NCBI RefSeq assembly: GCF_033705735.1 | Contig: NZ_CP131130.1 | Location: 62,001 to 126,000 of the forward strand | DNA length: 64,000 bases | Direction: 5' to 3' | Source of the DNA: Shinella zoogloeoides | GTDB taxonomy: Bacteria > Pseudomonadota > Alphaproteobacteria > Rhizobiales > Rhizobiaceae | Shown here: positions 36,038-44,758 of the stretch, one piece after another | Layout of the letters: every line of letters starts with the position of its first letter | How positions within the stretch are numbered: position 1 is the stretch's first letter | The notes under the pieces: model-generated | Databases searched by the model: none | What the model saw: the letters and a program-made list of their open reading frames with translations, nothing else | Told to the model about the DNA's origin: nothing | Made by a program: the position numbers and the translations under genes

Positions 36038-37878
36038 TCCAGTGTGAAGAGCGCCATCGTGCCGAAGCCGCGGATCTCGTGGCTGCCGATGGCGCGCAGC
36101 GTGCGGCCGGTCTCGCTTGCGGCGCGCGGGCCGACGCAGATCTGCGTGCCGAGGAACTTGTTGGCATCCTGCAGCCGCGCGGCGAGGTTCACCGCATCGC
36201 CATGCGCCGTATAGTCGAGCTTGCCGCCGGTCCCCACTTCCCCCAGCACCGCCATGCCCGTCTCGACGCCGATGCGCGTGCGGCCGAAATCCTTGTCGAG
36301 GAAAGCGGGGCGGCGGCGCATCTCCTCCGTCAGGGTGCGGATCTCGTCGGCGCAGGCGAGCGCCTTGTCGACATGCCGGTCGAGATCGTCGGGCGCGTTG
36401 AAGAGCGCATGCACCGCGTCGCCCACCACCTTGTCCACCATGCCGCCATGGCGCGCGACGAGGCCGTTCACCTCGGAGAAGTAGATGTCGAGCAGCCTGA
36501 CGAGGTCGTGCGGTCCGATCTTCTGGGCGAGCGCGGAAAAGCCCTCGATATCGGTGAAGAGCGCCGTCACCTGCCGCTCCTCGCCCGCCACGCGCCCGAG
36601 GTCGGGATTGTCGATATAGCGCGAGACGACGGATTGCGGCAGGTATTGCGCAAAGCGCAGGCGGGCCGTCGCCTCGGCGCGGCGCACGTGGGCATATTGC
36701 AGGAGGCCGGTGACGAGCGCCGCCGTCGCCACGATCAGCGACATGCCGACCGCATCCGAAAGCAGCGCCGTGCGCAGATAGAGCAGCACGGACGCGCCGA
36801 AGACGAGGCCGATGAGGCCGATGCCGGCCATCGCCGCCCCGAGCGGCCGCAGCCGCGCCGCCGCCAGCGCCGCCGCCGCTCCCACGACGAAGGCGAAGCC
36901 GGCCTCCAGCGGCAGGAGGCCGAGGTCCCGTGTCGGGATGCGGTCGGTGAGGATGGCGTTCGCCACGTCCGCATGGATCTGCACGGAGGGTTCGAGCGTC
37001 ATGGAGGCGCTGGTGCGAAGCCCGCCGAGATTGGGCAGGCTGCTGCCGATCAGCACCACCTTGCCGGCGATCCGCTCGGCCGGAACGCGCCCCGCAACCA
37101 CGTCGCCGGCGGAGAAGGTGCGCGCGGCGATCGCCGCCGGTCCGCTCGCCACGAAGCGCAGGCTGCCGTCCTCGTCGAGCCGCAGGATGCGCGAATCCTG
37201 CCGCAGCCAGGCGGGATTGCCGCCGAGGACAGGGGTATGTGCGCCGGCCGCGAGCCGCGCGGCCTCCACGCCGAGCGCCGGATAGGCCGCATTGCCGAGG
37301 ATGGCATAGGCCTGCACGCGGCGCACCACGGCATCCTCGTCGCCGACGAGGAAGGCGGCCGCCGCCGCCGCGGACCTGTCTTGCAGGAAGGCGCAGGAGC
37401 TTTCCGTGCCCTCGATGAACCAGAGATCCGGCACACCGACCGGCCGCTGCAGGGCGAGCTTGGGAACCGGATGCGGTGCGCCGTCCAGCGTCTCGCCGAT
37501 GAGGAAGCCGAGCACGGTCGGCACCCGGCCGATAGCGCCGGCAAGGGCGGCATTGGCCGGTTCTTCCGCCGCGCAATCCGTGCTGAAGATGAAATCGAAG
37601 GCGACGGCCGCGGGCCTTGCCGCCGCAAGCCGGTCGACCAAAGCGGCCGTCTCGGCCCGCGTCCAGTCCTTGTTCGGCGCGCCCTGGAAGGCCTTGCGGT
37701 CGATGTCGACGACGACGATCCGGTCGCTCTGCGCCGTCGGCATCGCCTGCGTCAACGCGTCGAAATAGGATTCGCGCTGGCGCTCCAGCGCCGTCTCGCC
37801 GAGGACGAAAAGGGTGAGCGCGCCGGCAAGGCTGGCGACGAGGCCGGCGGCAAGGGGCCTGTATTTCTTGGCGATCAT
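36034..37878 (-). CDS. CHASE2-domain adenylate/guanylate cyclase
   Basis: A 614-residue inner-membrane class III cyclase. It has an N-terminal membrane helix (about 10-28), a periplasmic CHASE2 domain (about 30-300) and three closely spaced helices (about 305-400). The cyclase domain follows (about 435-614). Metal-binding Asp residues occur in ALFTDIEGFSAL and KVVGDAVHAL. The purine-selecting Lys is in VDKVVGD and the Asp in KLDYTAHGDAVN. The transition-state Asn and Arg are in AVNLAARLQ. All catalytic positions therefore look intact and favour ATP. It follows the crp-like gene by 12 bases and is likely in one operon with it. Confidence 0.93.
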   Translation of the reverse strand: MIAKKYRPLAAGLVASLAGALTLFVLGETALERQRESYFDALTQAMPTAQSDRIVVVDIDRKAFQGAPNKDWTRAETAALVDRLAAARPAAVAFDFIFSTDCAAEEPANAALAGAIGRVPTVLGFLIGETLDGAPHPVPKLALQRPVGVPDLWFIEGTESSCAFLQDRSAAAAAAFLVGDEDAVVRRVQAYAILGNAAYPALGVEAARLAAGAHTPVLGGNPAWLRQDSRILRLDEDGSLRFVASGPAAIAARTFSAGDVVAGRVPAERIAGKVVLIGSSLPNLGGLRTSASMTLEPSVQIHADVANAILTDRIPTRDLGLLPLEAGFAFVVGAAAALAAARLRPLGAAMAGIGLIGLVFGASVLLYLRTALLSDAVGMSLIVATAALVTGLLQYAHVRRAEATARLRFAQYLPQSVVSRYIDNPDLGRVAGEERQVTALFTDIEGFSALAQKIGPHDLVRLLDIYFSEVNGLVARHGGMVDKVVGDAVHALFNAPDDLDRHVDKALACADEIRTLTEEMRRRPAFLDKDFGRTRIGVETGMAVLGEVGTGGKLDYTAHGDAVNLAARLQDANKFLGTQICVGPRAASETGRTLRAIGSHEIRGFGTMALFTLD

Positions 37879-37890
37879 CTGGCCGGCGGC

Positions 37891-38595
37891 CTATGCGTCA
37901 TCCGGCTCGGCGATGCCGTAGAGCCGGCCGACATGGCAATGGATGACGCCGTCATTGCGGCGGATGGCGCCGGCCTCTTCCAGCACCAGGATGGAGCGGT
38001 TGATCTTCGGCCGGCTGGCGCCGAGGATGCCGGCGATCTCGGTCTGGCTCAGCGAAAGCTGGAGATTGGCGCTGTCGGGCAGTTCCTCGCCGTGGATGGT
38101 GCGCAGCGTCGCCAGGAAGAAGCGGGCGACGCGGGCGTCGAGATCGTAGAGCGCGATGGTCTCGAGCTGCTCCGTCGTCTCGCGCAGCTTGGTGCAGAGA
38201 TAGTGGATGATCGCCTGCGCGGCGGCCGGATGGCGCGCGATGAGGTCGAGGAAGTCGCGCTTGGCGATTACATAGCCTTCCGTGGCGACGGCCGCCGTGG
38301 CATCGGCCGAGCGCGGCTGGCCGTCGAGGATCGCCATCTCGCCGAGCACCGCGCCGGGCTCCAACTGGCGCAGCGACAGTTCCTTGCCCTGCGGCGTGAT
38401 CAACGAGAGCTTGATGCGGCCGGAGACGAGCGCGATGAGATAGGTGCCCTCGTCGCCGCGCTGGAAGATGACGGTGCCGGCCGGCCATTTGCGGTAGGTT
38501 GCGATGGCCGCGACCTCGCCGATCGTTTCCTTGCCGAACCCCTCGAAAATCGGAAAGGAACGCCAGAACGCAGCACTTCTGTTGATCTCGTTCAT
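37891..38595 (-). CDS. Crp/Fnr-family transcriptional regulator
   Basis: A 234-residue regulator. The N-terminal cyclic-nucleotide-binding fold spans about 18-130, with the phosphate-binding-cassette-like region LEPGAVLGEMAILDGQPRSA. The C-terminal Crp-type winged helix (about 150-225) has SLSQTEIAGILGASRPKINRSI. No cysteine cluster typical of Fnr is seen. The gene is immediately upstream of the CHASE2 cyclase (12-base gap), which suggests cAMP as ligand. Longer upstream frames overlap other genes on the plus strand and are not used. Confidence 0.92.
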   Translation of the reverse strand: MNEINRSAAFWRSFPIFEGFGKETIGEVAAIATYRKWPAGTVIFQRGDEGTYLIALVSGRIKLSLITPQGKELSLRQLEPGAVLGEMAILDGQPRSADATAAVATEGYVIAKRDFLDLIARHPAAAQAIIHYLCTKLRETTEQLETIALYDLDARVARFFLATLRTIHGEELPDSANLQLSLSQTEIAGILGASRPKINRSILVLEEAGAIRRNDGVIHCHVGRLYGIAEPDDA

Positions 38596-38711
38596 ATCCG
38601 CTTTCCCCCGGCCGCTGACGGAGCGGGCACCTCGTGGGGAAATCTTCGCCCAGCCGCCGGGCGCTTGCAACAGAAAAGAGCGGCGTCCTGCGACCGGTAG
38701 CGGATGGTGCG

Positions 38712-38897
38712 CTACCGGCAGATGCGCACCCGCTTGGTGACGATCCGGCCATAGGCGTCGGTCGTGCGGATGCGCTTGGTGATGCAGTTCTGCTGGTAGT
38801 GGCCGTAATAGCCCTCGCCACGGCCACCGGCTTTTCCGGAGGCCGTGAAGGCGAGGGTGGCAGCGGCAAGGACAAGGATGGAAAGCAGGGGGCGCAT
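38712..38897 (-). CDS. Small secreted protein of unknown function
   Basis: I do not recognise a family. The ATG at 38897 gives 61 residues: a signal peptide (about 1-22, LLSILVLAAATLAFTASGKA), then a Gly/Tyr-rich stretch and a basic tail with two cysteines (NCITKRIRTTDAYGRIVTKR, then VRIC). A disulfide across the tail is possible. No clear ribosome-binding site is visible. It lies between the crp-like gene and the doxX-like gene. Confidence 0.6.
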   Translation of the reverse strand: MRPLLSILVLAAATLAFTASGKAGGRGEGYYGHYQQNCITKRIRTTDAYGRIVTKRVRICR

Positions 38898-39099
38898 GAT
38901 GTCTCTGGAAAGGGGAAGGGGGAAGGGGGAATGCGGGTCGCCTCCTTCTCGCACGAGGCGCGGTGCGTTTCTGTTCCGTGGGGAACAGGAGATCGTTCAC
39001 AAAAAGAGAACGATCTGTCTTCTGATTGCCCGGCTTCCTTGACGAATGAAAGCTGCTATCTGTCCGCCAACGCAAACACCGAAGCCTCAGGAGCTTTTC

Positions 39100-39528
39100 A
39101 TGCCGCAGAACGCCGTCGTCCTCGTCGGACGCATCCTCCTCGCCCTCATGTTCATCACGTCGGGCTATCCGAAGCTGATCGATCCGTCGGGCACCGCCGG
39201 CATGATCGCCGGTGCGGGCCTCCCGGCCGCCACCGCACTCGCCTATGTCGCCGGCCTCTTCGAGCTGGTCTCCGGCCTCTTCATCCTCGTCGGCTTCCAG
39301 ACGCGCATTGCCGCCTATCTGCTCGCTGCTTTCAGCGTCTTCACCGCTCTTGTCTTCCACAGCGGCGCGATCAACATTCCGGACTTCCCGGAAGGCGCAA
39401 ACGGCCTGCTCACCGTCTTCAACGGCCTGATGATGTGGAAGAACATCACGATCGCCGGCGGCTTCCTCGTGCTCGCCGCCTTCGGCCCGGGCTCCATCTC
39501 GCTCGACGCCCGCCGCGCCGCGGCCTGA
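39100..39528 (+). CDS. DoxX-family membrane protein
   Basis: A 142-residue inner-membrane protein with four predicted helices and the DoxX pattern LLALMFITSGYPKLIDPSG near the N-terminus and ELVSGLFILVGFQTRIAA in the middle. CAGGAG precedes the ATG at 39100; an in-frame start at 39046 lacks a ribosome-binding site. DoxX proteins are linked to redox processes and thiosulfate metabolism in some organisms, but a general function is not known. A strong terminator follows. Confidence 0.9.
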   Translation: MPQNAVVLVGRILLALMFITSGYPKLIDPSGTAGMIAGAGLPAATALAYVAGLFELVSGLFILVGFQTRIAAYLLAAFSVFTALVFHSGAINIPDFPEGANGLLTVFNGLMMWKNITIAGGFLVLAAFGPGSISLDARRAAA

Positions 39529-39554
39529 ACGACAGCCATATTCTGATCCTCCAG

Positions 39555-39587
39555 AAACCCTTCCCGGCCCGCCGGGGAGGGTTTTTC
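39555..39587 (+). terminator. Intrinsic terminator after the doxX-like gene
   Basis: Stem AAACCCTTCCCGGC / GCCGGGGAGGGTTT followed by a run of T, 26 bases after the stop. Confidence 0.88.
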
Positions 39588-39669
39588 CGTATCTGGGGCC
39601 GTGCATCCGCTGGAAAGCCGCCGCTCTTGCTGCTATGCGCAGGCAAAGACAGTCATGCGGGAGATGCCG

Positions 39670-40368
39670 ATGTTTTCCAATTCCTTTCCGGACCGAGACG
39701 TGATGGCGGAGCTGATGGCCCGCATGCTGTGGGAGATCAAGGCGGTGCATTTCCGCCCGGAAGAGCCCTACAAGCTCGCCTCCGGCATGGCCTCGCCGGT
39801 CTACATGGACTGCCGCAAGCTGCTCTCCTATCCGCGCATCCGCTCGGCCATCATGGATTTCGCCGCCGCGACTGTCACCCGCAATGCCGGCTTCGAGCGC
39901 TTCGACGTGATTGCCGGCGGCGAGACGGCGGGCATTCCCTTCGCCGCGCTCTTGGCCGACCGCCTCGGCCTGCCGATGATCTATGTGCGCAAGAAGCCGA
40001 AGGGCCACGGCCGCAACGCCCAGATCGAGGGCGTGATGGCGGAGGGCGCGCGCGTCCTCGTCATCGAGGACCTCGTGACGGTCGGCGGCTCCATGTTCAC
40101 CTTCATCGACGCCATCCGCGCGGCCGGCGGCGTGGTGGAGCACGGCATGTCGCTGTTCTACTACGGCATCTTCAGGGAAGCCGAGGCGCGCTATGCCAAT
40201 GGCGGCGTCAGGCTGCACCACATCGCCACCTGGCGTGACGTGCTGGCCGTCGCCCGCAAGGAAAAGCTCTTCGACGACGCGACGCTCGCCTCCGTCGAGG
40301 CCTTCTTCGATGCGCCGCTCGCCTGGTCGGCGAAGCACGGCGGCGTCGCGGAACTGCCGACCGCATAA
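39670..40368 (+). CDS. pyrE: Orotate phosphoribosyltransferase
   Basis: Joins orotate to PRPP to make orotidine 5'-phosphate in pyrimidine synthesis. The 232-residue product has [20 protein letters not shown] and the PRPP-binding motif [14 protein letters not shown] (about 124-137). The catalytic-loop Lys region is [18 protein letters not shown] chose the ATG at 39670, preceded by GGGAG at six bases; ATGs at 39655 and 39664 are alternatives. The next gene, a sugar kinase, is 64 bases downstream. Confidence 0.95.
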   Translation: MFSNSFPDRDVMAELMARMLWEIKAVHFRPEEPYKLASGMASPVYMDCRKLLSYPRIRSAIMDFAAATVTRNAGFERFDVIAGGETAGIPFAALLADRLGLPMIYVRKKPKGHGRNAQIEGVMAEGARVLVIEDLVTVGGSMFTFIDAIRAAGGVVEHGMSLFYYGIFREAEARYANGGVRLHHIATWRDVLAVARKEKLFDDATLASVEAFFDAPLAWSAKHGGVAELPTA

Positions 40369-40396
40369 AAATCGCTGGCGCTTTCGGTTGTGATCG

Positions 40397-40412
40397 TTTA
40401 AATCGATTGAAA
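40397..40412. promoter_or_regulatory. Near-palindrome upstream of the sugar kinase
   Basis: TTTAAATCGATTGAAA is symmetric except for one base pair and lies 20 bases before the kinase start. A central CG and AT-rich flanks are typical of LacI-family operators. The regulator is not identified. Confidence 0.4.
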
Positions 40413-40432
40413 TTCCGATTGGAGGATACCGG

Positions 40433-41362
40433 ATGATCCTGTGTTGTGGTGAAGCGCTGATCGACATGCTGCCGCGGACGACGACGCTCGGCGAGGATGC
40501 CTATGCGCCCTATGCGGGCGGCGCGATCTTCAACACGGCGATCGCGCTCGGCCGCCTCGGCGTTCCGGCCGGCTTCTTCACCGGCCTTTCCGACGACATG
40601 ATGGGCGACATCCTGCGCAAGACGCTGGGCGAGAGCGGCGTCGACTACAGCTATTGCGCCACGCTGTCGCGCCCGACCACCGTCGCCTTCGTCAAGCTGG
40701 TCGATGGCCATGCGACCTATGCCTTCTACGACGAGAACACCGCCGGCCGCATGATCACCGAGGCCGAGCTCCCGGTTCTCGGCGCGGATTGCGAGGCGCT
40801 GCATTTCGGCGCCATCAGCCTCATTCCCGAACCCTGCGGCTCCACCTACGAGGCGCTGCTGGCGCGCGAGCACGAAAAGCGCGTCATCTCGCTCGACCCG
40901 AACATCCGCCCCGGCTTCATCCGGGACAAGGACGCCCATATGGGCCGCATCCGCCGCATGGCGGCCATGTCCGACATCGTGAAGTTCTCCGACGAGGACC
41001 TCGCCTGGTTCGGCCTCGAAGGCGACGAGGATGCGCTCGCCCGCCACTGGCTGCACCACGGCGCGAAGCTCGTCGTCGTGACGCGCGGCGCGGAAGGTGC
41101 GGTCGGCTATACGGCGGACCACAAGGTCACGGTGCCGAGCGAGCGCGTGACCGTGGTCGACACGGTCGGCGCCGGCGACACGTTCGATGCGGGCGTGCTC
41201 GCCTCGCTGAAGATGCAGAACCTGCTCACCAAGCAGCAGGTGACAAAGCTCTCCGAAGACCAGATCGCCAGGGCGCTGGCGCTCGGCGCCAAGGCCGCCG
41301 CCGTCACCGTCTCCAGAGCCGGTGCGAACCCGCCCTGGGCAAAGGAAATCGGCCTCGCCTGA
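40433..41362 (+). CDS. PfkB-family sugar kinase, probable fructokinase
   Basis: A 309-residue kinase with CCGEALIDMLP at the N-terminus, the PfkB substrate loop GGAIFNTAIALGRLG, and the signature VDTVGAGDTFDAGVLA, with the catalytic Asp in GAGDTF. Similar proteins in rhizobia are annotated as fructokinase, which feeds fructose 6-phosphate into central metabolism. TTGGAGG precedes the ATG, and a possible LacI-type operator lies upstream. Fructose as substrate is inferred from family likeness. Confidence 0.85.
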   Translation: MILCCGEALIDMLPRTTTLGEDAYAPYAGGAIFNTAIALGRLGVPAGFFTGLSDDMMGDILRKTLGESGVDYSYCATLSRPTTVAFVKLVDGHATYAFYDENTAGRMITEAELPVLGADCEALHFGAISLIPEPCGSTYEALLAREHEKRVISLDPNIRPGFIRDKDAHMGRIRRMAAMSDIVKFSDEDLAWFGLEGDEDALARHWLHHGAKLVVVTRGAEGAVGYTADHKVTVPSERVTVVDTVGAGDTFDAGVLASLKMQNLLTKQQVTKLSEDQIARALALGAKAAAVTVSRAGANPPWAKEIGLA

Positions 41363-41396
41363 GAGGGTAAGCCTCTACAGCCTTCCCGCAAACAAA

Positions 41397-41428
41397 AAGG
41401 CCGGATCATCTGACGATGGTCCGGCCTT
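41397..41428. terminator. Bidirectional terminator between the sugar kinase and gcrA
   Basis: A 14-pair stem starting AAGGCCGGA and ending TCCGGCCTT (one G-T pair inside), with an A-run on the left and the T of the stem foot on the right. Its midpoint is 50 bases after the kinase stop and 63 bases before the end of gcrA. Confidence 0.85.
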
Positions 41429-41475
41429 CGATCTATCGGCCCGGCAATGCCAGGCCCCGCTTCGCATCCGCGCGA

Positions 41476-42015
41476 TCAGCGCATCCGGCGGCGCTCGGCC
41501 GAGGGCTGGTAGGCGAGGCGCTGGTGGTAGGTGCAGTAGGGCGAGTTGTCCGGGGACTCGTTGCCGCAGAAATGGAAGTCGTCGTTCAGCGGGTCGCCGA
41601 TCGGCCACTTGCAGGTGCGCTCGGTGAGCTGCGTCAGTTCCAGCTTGCGCGACATCGGTACGACGACCCCGTTGTTGCCGTTGGCCGGAACCGGGAGCTG
41701 CGCGCTCTGCATGTCGAAATCGGCGTCGATCTCTTCCTTGGTCAGCGCGTTGCCGGCGGAGCGGGCTGCCGGGCGGGCAGCGACGGGGCGGGCGGCGAAG
41801 TTCGACGGACGCGGGGTCGCTGCTGCCGGGCGCTTCGGACGCGAGGCGGTCTGCGTTCCGCCGGCCTTGGCGCGGCCCGGCAGGTTCAGCCGGTGCACCT
41901 TGCCGATGACGGCGTTGCGGCTCACGCCGCCGAGCTGGGCTGCGATCTGGCTCGCGCTCAGGCCTTCGCTCCAGAGCTTCTTGAGTTTCTCGACGCGCTC
42001 GTCTGTCCAGTTCAT
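41476..42015 (-). CDS. gcrA: Cell-cycle regulator GcrA
   Basis: Alphaproteobacterial regulator that works with sigma-70 and binds promoters carrying CcrM-methylated GANTC sites. The 179-residue product begins MNWTDERVEKLKKLWSEGLS. It has the helix-turn-helix QIAAQLGGVSRNAVIGKVHR (about 23-42), a variable Ala/Pro/Arg-rich linker, and the C-terminal sigma-interaction region CKWPIGDPLNDDFHFCGN ending YCTYHQRLAYQP. I chose the ATG at 42015; an in-frame start at 42057 would add 14 non-conserved residues. Its upstream region is rich in GANTC sites. Confidence 0.96.
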   Translation of the reverse strand: MNWTDERVEKLKKLWSEGLSASQIAAQLGGVSRNAVIGKVHRLNLPGRAKAGGTQTASRPKRPAAATPRPSNFAARPVAARPAARSAGNALTKEEIDADFDMQSAQLPVPANGNNGVVVPMSRKLELTQLTERTCKWPIGDPLNDDFHFCGNESPDNSPYCTYHQRLAYQPSAERRRMR

Positions 42016-42128
42016 CTCTCGTCTCCGTTCGGCGCACGCAATGCGCGAATCCGTCATCGCGCCCCGGACTGGTCCGGGACCTGAACGCCTTGACTCTTTT
42101 GGTGACTAGTTCCGCCGCATGCAGTCTA

Positions 42129-42143
42129 GTAATTGGTCTTTAA
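42129..42143 (-). promoter_or_regulatory. CtrA-like box upstream of gcrA
   Basis: On the minus strand TTAA-AGACCAA-TTAC matches TTAA-N7-TTAA at seven of eight positions, 114 bases upstream of the gcrA start. CtrA represses gcrA in Caulobacter; direct binding here is inferred. Confidence 0.5.
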
Positions 42144-42312
42144 CCTAGAGACCGGGCGACTCCGTGACAAGAGTCGGGGGAATCGGCGCGAATCGATTTC
42201 TAAGTTTTCCCCAACTTGCTGGTCGGGTGTGACTCGATAGCGACACCTTCCGCGCGTGCCGTGAATCCTCACCTTGCGGCAGGTTCAGCGGCATTTCGGC
42301 CCCGCGATTTTG

Positions 42313-42341
42313 TTGACAGGCCGGGGGGAAATGCCGATAGT
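42313..42341 (+). promoter_or_regulatory. Sigma-70-type promoter for argD
   Basis: A perfect TTGACA (42313-42318) is followed after 17 bases by GATAGT (42336-42341, four of six matches), about 98 bases upstream of the argD start. Confidence 0.6.
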
Positions 42342-42438
42342 GCGGCATGCCGCCGAAAGGCGGCTTTTGATTTTTCTGGCGATCGGAAAAGTCAAGCACG
42401 AAACTTTTTTCCGCATCTCTTTTCGGAGGATACGCGCC

Positions 42439-43632
42439 ATGGCCGATGCCGCGCCGCTCTATGAAACCTATATGCGTGCGCCTCTGCGGTTCACGCGAGG
42501 AGAGGGCGTCTGGCTCGTCACCGAGGATGGCGAGCGCTATCTCGATTTCGCCGCCGGCGTCGCCGTCAATTCGCTCGGCCATGCCCATCCGCATCTCGTC
42601 GCTGCTTTGAAGGACCAGGCCGACAAGGTCTGGCACCTGTCGAACCTCTACGAGATCCCGGGCCAGGAAAGCCTCGGCCGCCGGCTGACGGAGGCGACCT
42701 TCGCCGACAAGGTGTTCTTCACCAATTCGGGCGCCGAGGCGCTGGAATGCGCCATCAAGACGGCGCGGCGCTACCATTTCGCCAAGGGCCATCCCGGCAA
42801 GTACCATATCCTCACCTTCGAGGGCGCCTTCCACGGCCGCACCATCGCCACCATCGCGGCCGGCGGGCAGGAGAAATATATCGAGGGCTTCGGCCCCAAG
42901 GCCCCGGGCTTCCTGAAGCTGCCCTTCGGCGACATCGCGGCCGTCAAGGACGCGATCACCGAGGAGACGGCCGGCATCCTCATCGAGCCCGTGCAGGGCG
43001 AGGGCGGCCTTCGCCCGGTGCCGAAGGAATTCATGCAGGAGCTGCGCCGGCTCTGCGACGAATACGGCCTGCTGCTCATCCTCGACGAGGTGCAGACGGG
43101 CGTCGGCCGCACCGGCCGCCTCTTCGCCCATGAGAGCGCGGGCGTCACGCCCGACATCATGGCCATCGCCAAGGGCATCGGCGGCGGCTTCCCGCTCGGC
43201 GCCTGCCTTGCCACGAACGAGGCCGCCGCCGGCATGGTCGCCGGCACGCACGGCTCGACCTATGGCGGCAACCCGCTCGCCATGGCGGTCGGTAATGCCG
43301 TGCTCGACGTCGTCCTCGAGGACGGCTTCCTCCAGCATGTGCGCGACGTCGCGCTGGTCTTCCGCCAGGGGCTTGCGGCGCTGAAGGACCGTTTCCCCGA
43401 GGTCATCGAGGATATCCGCGGCGAGGGCCTGATGCTCGGCATCAAGGCGAAGGTTCCGGTCGCCGATCTCCTCAAGGCCGTGCGGGCGGAAAACCTGCTC
43501 GCCGTGCCGGCTGGCGACAACGTGCTGCGCCTGCTGCCGCCGCTGGTCGTCACGGCGGAAGAGGCGCGCGAGGGGCTCGCCCGCATCGAGCGGGCGGCGG
43601 AAAAGCTGACGGCGGCCGTCAAGGCCGCTTAA
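42439..43632 (+). CDS. argD: Acetylornithine aminotransferase
   Basis: PLP enzyme that makes N-acetylornithine in arginine synthesis. The 397-residue class-III aminotransferase has the cofactor-binding [20 protein letters not shown] and the Asp of [13 protein letters not shown]. The Schiff-base Lys is in [16 protein letters not shown]. The region [10 protein letters not shown] completes the active site. I chose the ATG at 42439, preceded by CGGAGGA; an upstream in-frame start at 42274 would add 55 residues and lie before the promoter -35. argF follows by 25 bases and they probably form one operon. Confidence 0.95.
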   Translation: MADAAPLYETYMRAPLRFTRGEGVWLVTEDGERYLDFAAGVAVNSLGHAHPHLVAALKDQADKVWHLSNLYEIPGQESLGRRLTEATFADKVFFTNSGAEALECAIKTARRYHFAKGHPGKYHILTFEGAFHGRTIATIAAGGQEKYIEGFGPKAPGFLKLPFGDIAAVKDAITEETAGILIEPVQGEGGLRPVPKEFMQELRRLCDEYGLLLILDEVQTGVGRTGRLFAHESAGVTPDIMAIAKGIGGGFPLGACLATNEAAAGMVAGTHGSTYGGNPLAMAVGNAVLDVVLEDGFLQHVRDVALVFRQGLAALKDRFPEVIEDIRGEGLMLGIKAKVPVADLLKAVRAENLLAVPAGDNVLRLLPPLVVTAEEAREGLARIERAAEKLTAAVKAA

Positions 43633-43657
43633 GGGACTGGGACAGACAGGACATATC

Positions 43658-44569
43658 ATGGCCAAGCATTTTCTCGATCTTTCCGCCGTTTCGGAAAGCG
43701 ATCTCCGCGTCATCATGGATGACGCGCACAGCCGCAAGGCCGCCAGCAAGGCCGGCACGGAAGGAAAGCCGCTCGCCGGCAAGATGCTGGCGATGATCTT
43801 CGAGAAGCCCTCCACCCGAACCCGCGTCTCCTTCGACGTCGGCATGCGCCAGCTCGGCGGCGAGACGCTGTTCCTGTCGGGCACCGAAATGCAGCTCGGC
43901 CGCGCCGAGACCATCGGCGACACGGCCAAGGTGCTGTCGCGCTATGTCGACGCCATCATGATCCGCACCACCGACCATGCGCGCCTGCTGGAACTTGCCG
44001 AGCACGCCACCGTGCCGGTCATCAATGCCCTGACGGACCTCACACACCCCTGCCAGATCATGGCAGACATCATGACCTTCGAGGAGCATCGCGGCCCGGC
44101 CAAAGGCAAGACCTTCTCCTGGATGGGTGACGGCAACAACGTGCTGCACTCCTTCGTCGAGGGTTCGGCCCGCTTCGGCTACACCATGAAGATGGCCGTG
44201 CCGATGGGCTCCGAGCCGGATGACAAGATCCTCAACTGGGCGCGCGACAATGGCGGCAACATCCTGCTCGGCCATGACCCGGAAGCCATCGCTGATGGCT
44301 CCGATCTCATCGTCACCGATTGCTGGGTCTCGATGAACCAAGAGCACCGCGCCCGCGGCCACAACATCTTCCAGCCCTATCAGGTCAACAAGCAACTCAT
44401 GGCGCGCGCCGACAAGGATGCGCTCTTCATGCACTGCCTGCCCGCCCATCGCGGCGAGGAAGTGACCGACGAGGTGATCGACGGCCCGCAGTCGGTGGTC
44501 TTCGACGAGGCGGAGAACCGCCTGCACGCGCAGAAGTCGATCCTTGCCTGGTGCTTCGGCGCCGTCTGA
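43658..44569 (+). CDS. argF: Ornithine carbamoyltransferase
   Basis: Converts ornithine and carbamoyl phosphate to citrulline. The 303-residue product has the carbamoyl-phosphate site [12 protein letters not shown] (about 48-59), [10 protein letters not shown], and the ornithine-binding [17 protein letters not shown] near the C-terminus. Length fits ArgF. The order argD-argF-hslO is common in Rhizobiaceae. Confidence 0.97.
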   Translation: MAKHFLDLSAVSESDLRVIMDDAHSRKAASKAGTEGKPLAGKMLAMIFEKPSTRTRVSFDVGMRQLGGETLFLSGTEMQLGRAETIGDTAKVLSRYVDAIMIRTTDHARLLELAEHATVPVINALTDLTHPCQIMADIMTFEEHRGPAKGKTFSWMGDGNNVLHSFVEGSARFGYTMKMAVPMGSEPDDKILNWARDNGGNILLGHDPEAIADGSDLIVTDCWVSMNQEHRARGHNIFQPYQVNKQLMARADKDALFMHCLPAHRGEEVTDEVIDGPQSVVFDEAENRLHAQKSILAWCFGAV

Positions 44570-44758
44570 CGCGGCCTTGAAATATCTGAGGGCACGCACG
44601 ATCTAGGTGCCGACACCCGGCGCCGGAAGGCGTCGTCTCTGGCGCTTGCCCGCCCGGTATGGAATGATCGGGCGGCAGGAGCGCGAAATCACGATAGACG
44701 CTGTCGGACGTGGCGGGGCGCAAGGCCCGCGGCGCGGCGGTGTGCAAGGAGCAGAACG

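Larger units (their letters stand above)
42016..42438. promoter_or_regulatory. gcrA-argD divergent regulatory region with clustered GANTC sites
   Basis: A 423-base gap with no credible gene. It holds eight GANTC sequences, starting at 42047, 42092, 42158, 42171, 42180, 42190, 42231 and 42263. By base composition one or fewer would be expected. It also contains a CtrA-like box at 42129-42143 and the argD promoter at 42313-42341. GANTC is the target of the CcrM methylase, whose methylated sites recruit GcrA. Confidence 0.75.

Noticed and set aside
35332..38700. A 1122-codon open frame on the plus strand
   Set aside because: It runs antisense to the cyclase and Crp-like genes, is rich in Arg/Gly/Asp low-complexity residues, and has no domain. 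It is a high-GC shadow.
38596..40467. An extension of the Crp-like frame to 858 residues
   Set aside because: It would cover doxX and pyrE on the other strand; the 234-residue reading fits the family.
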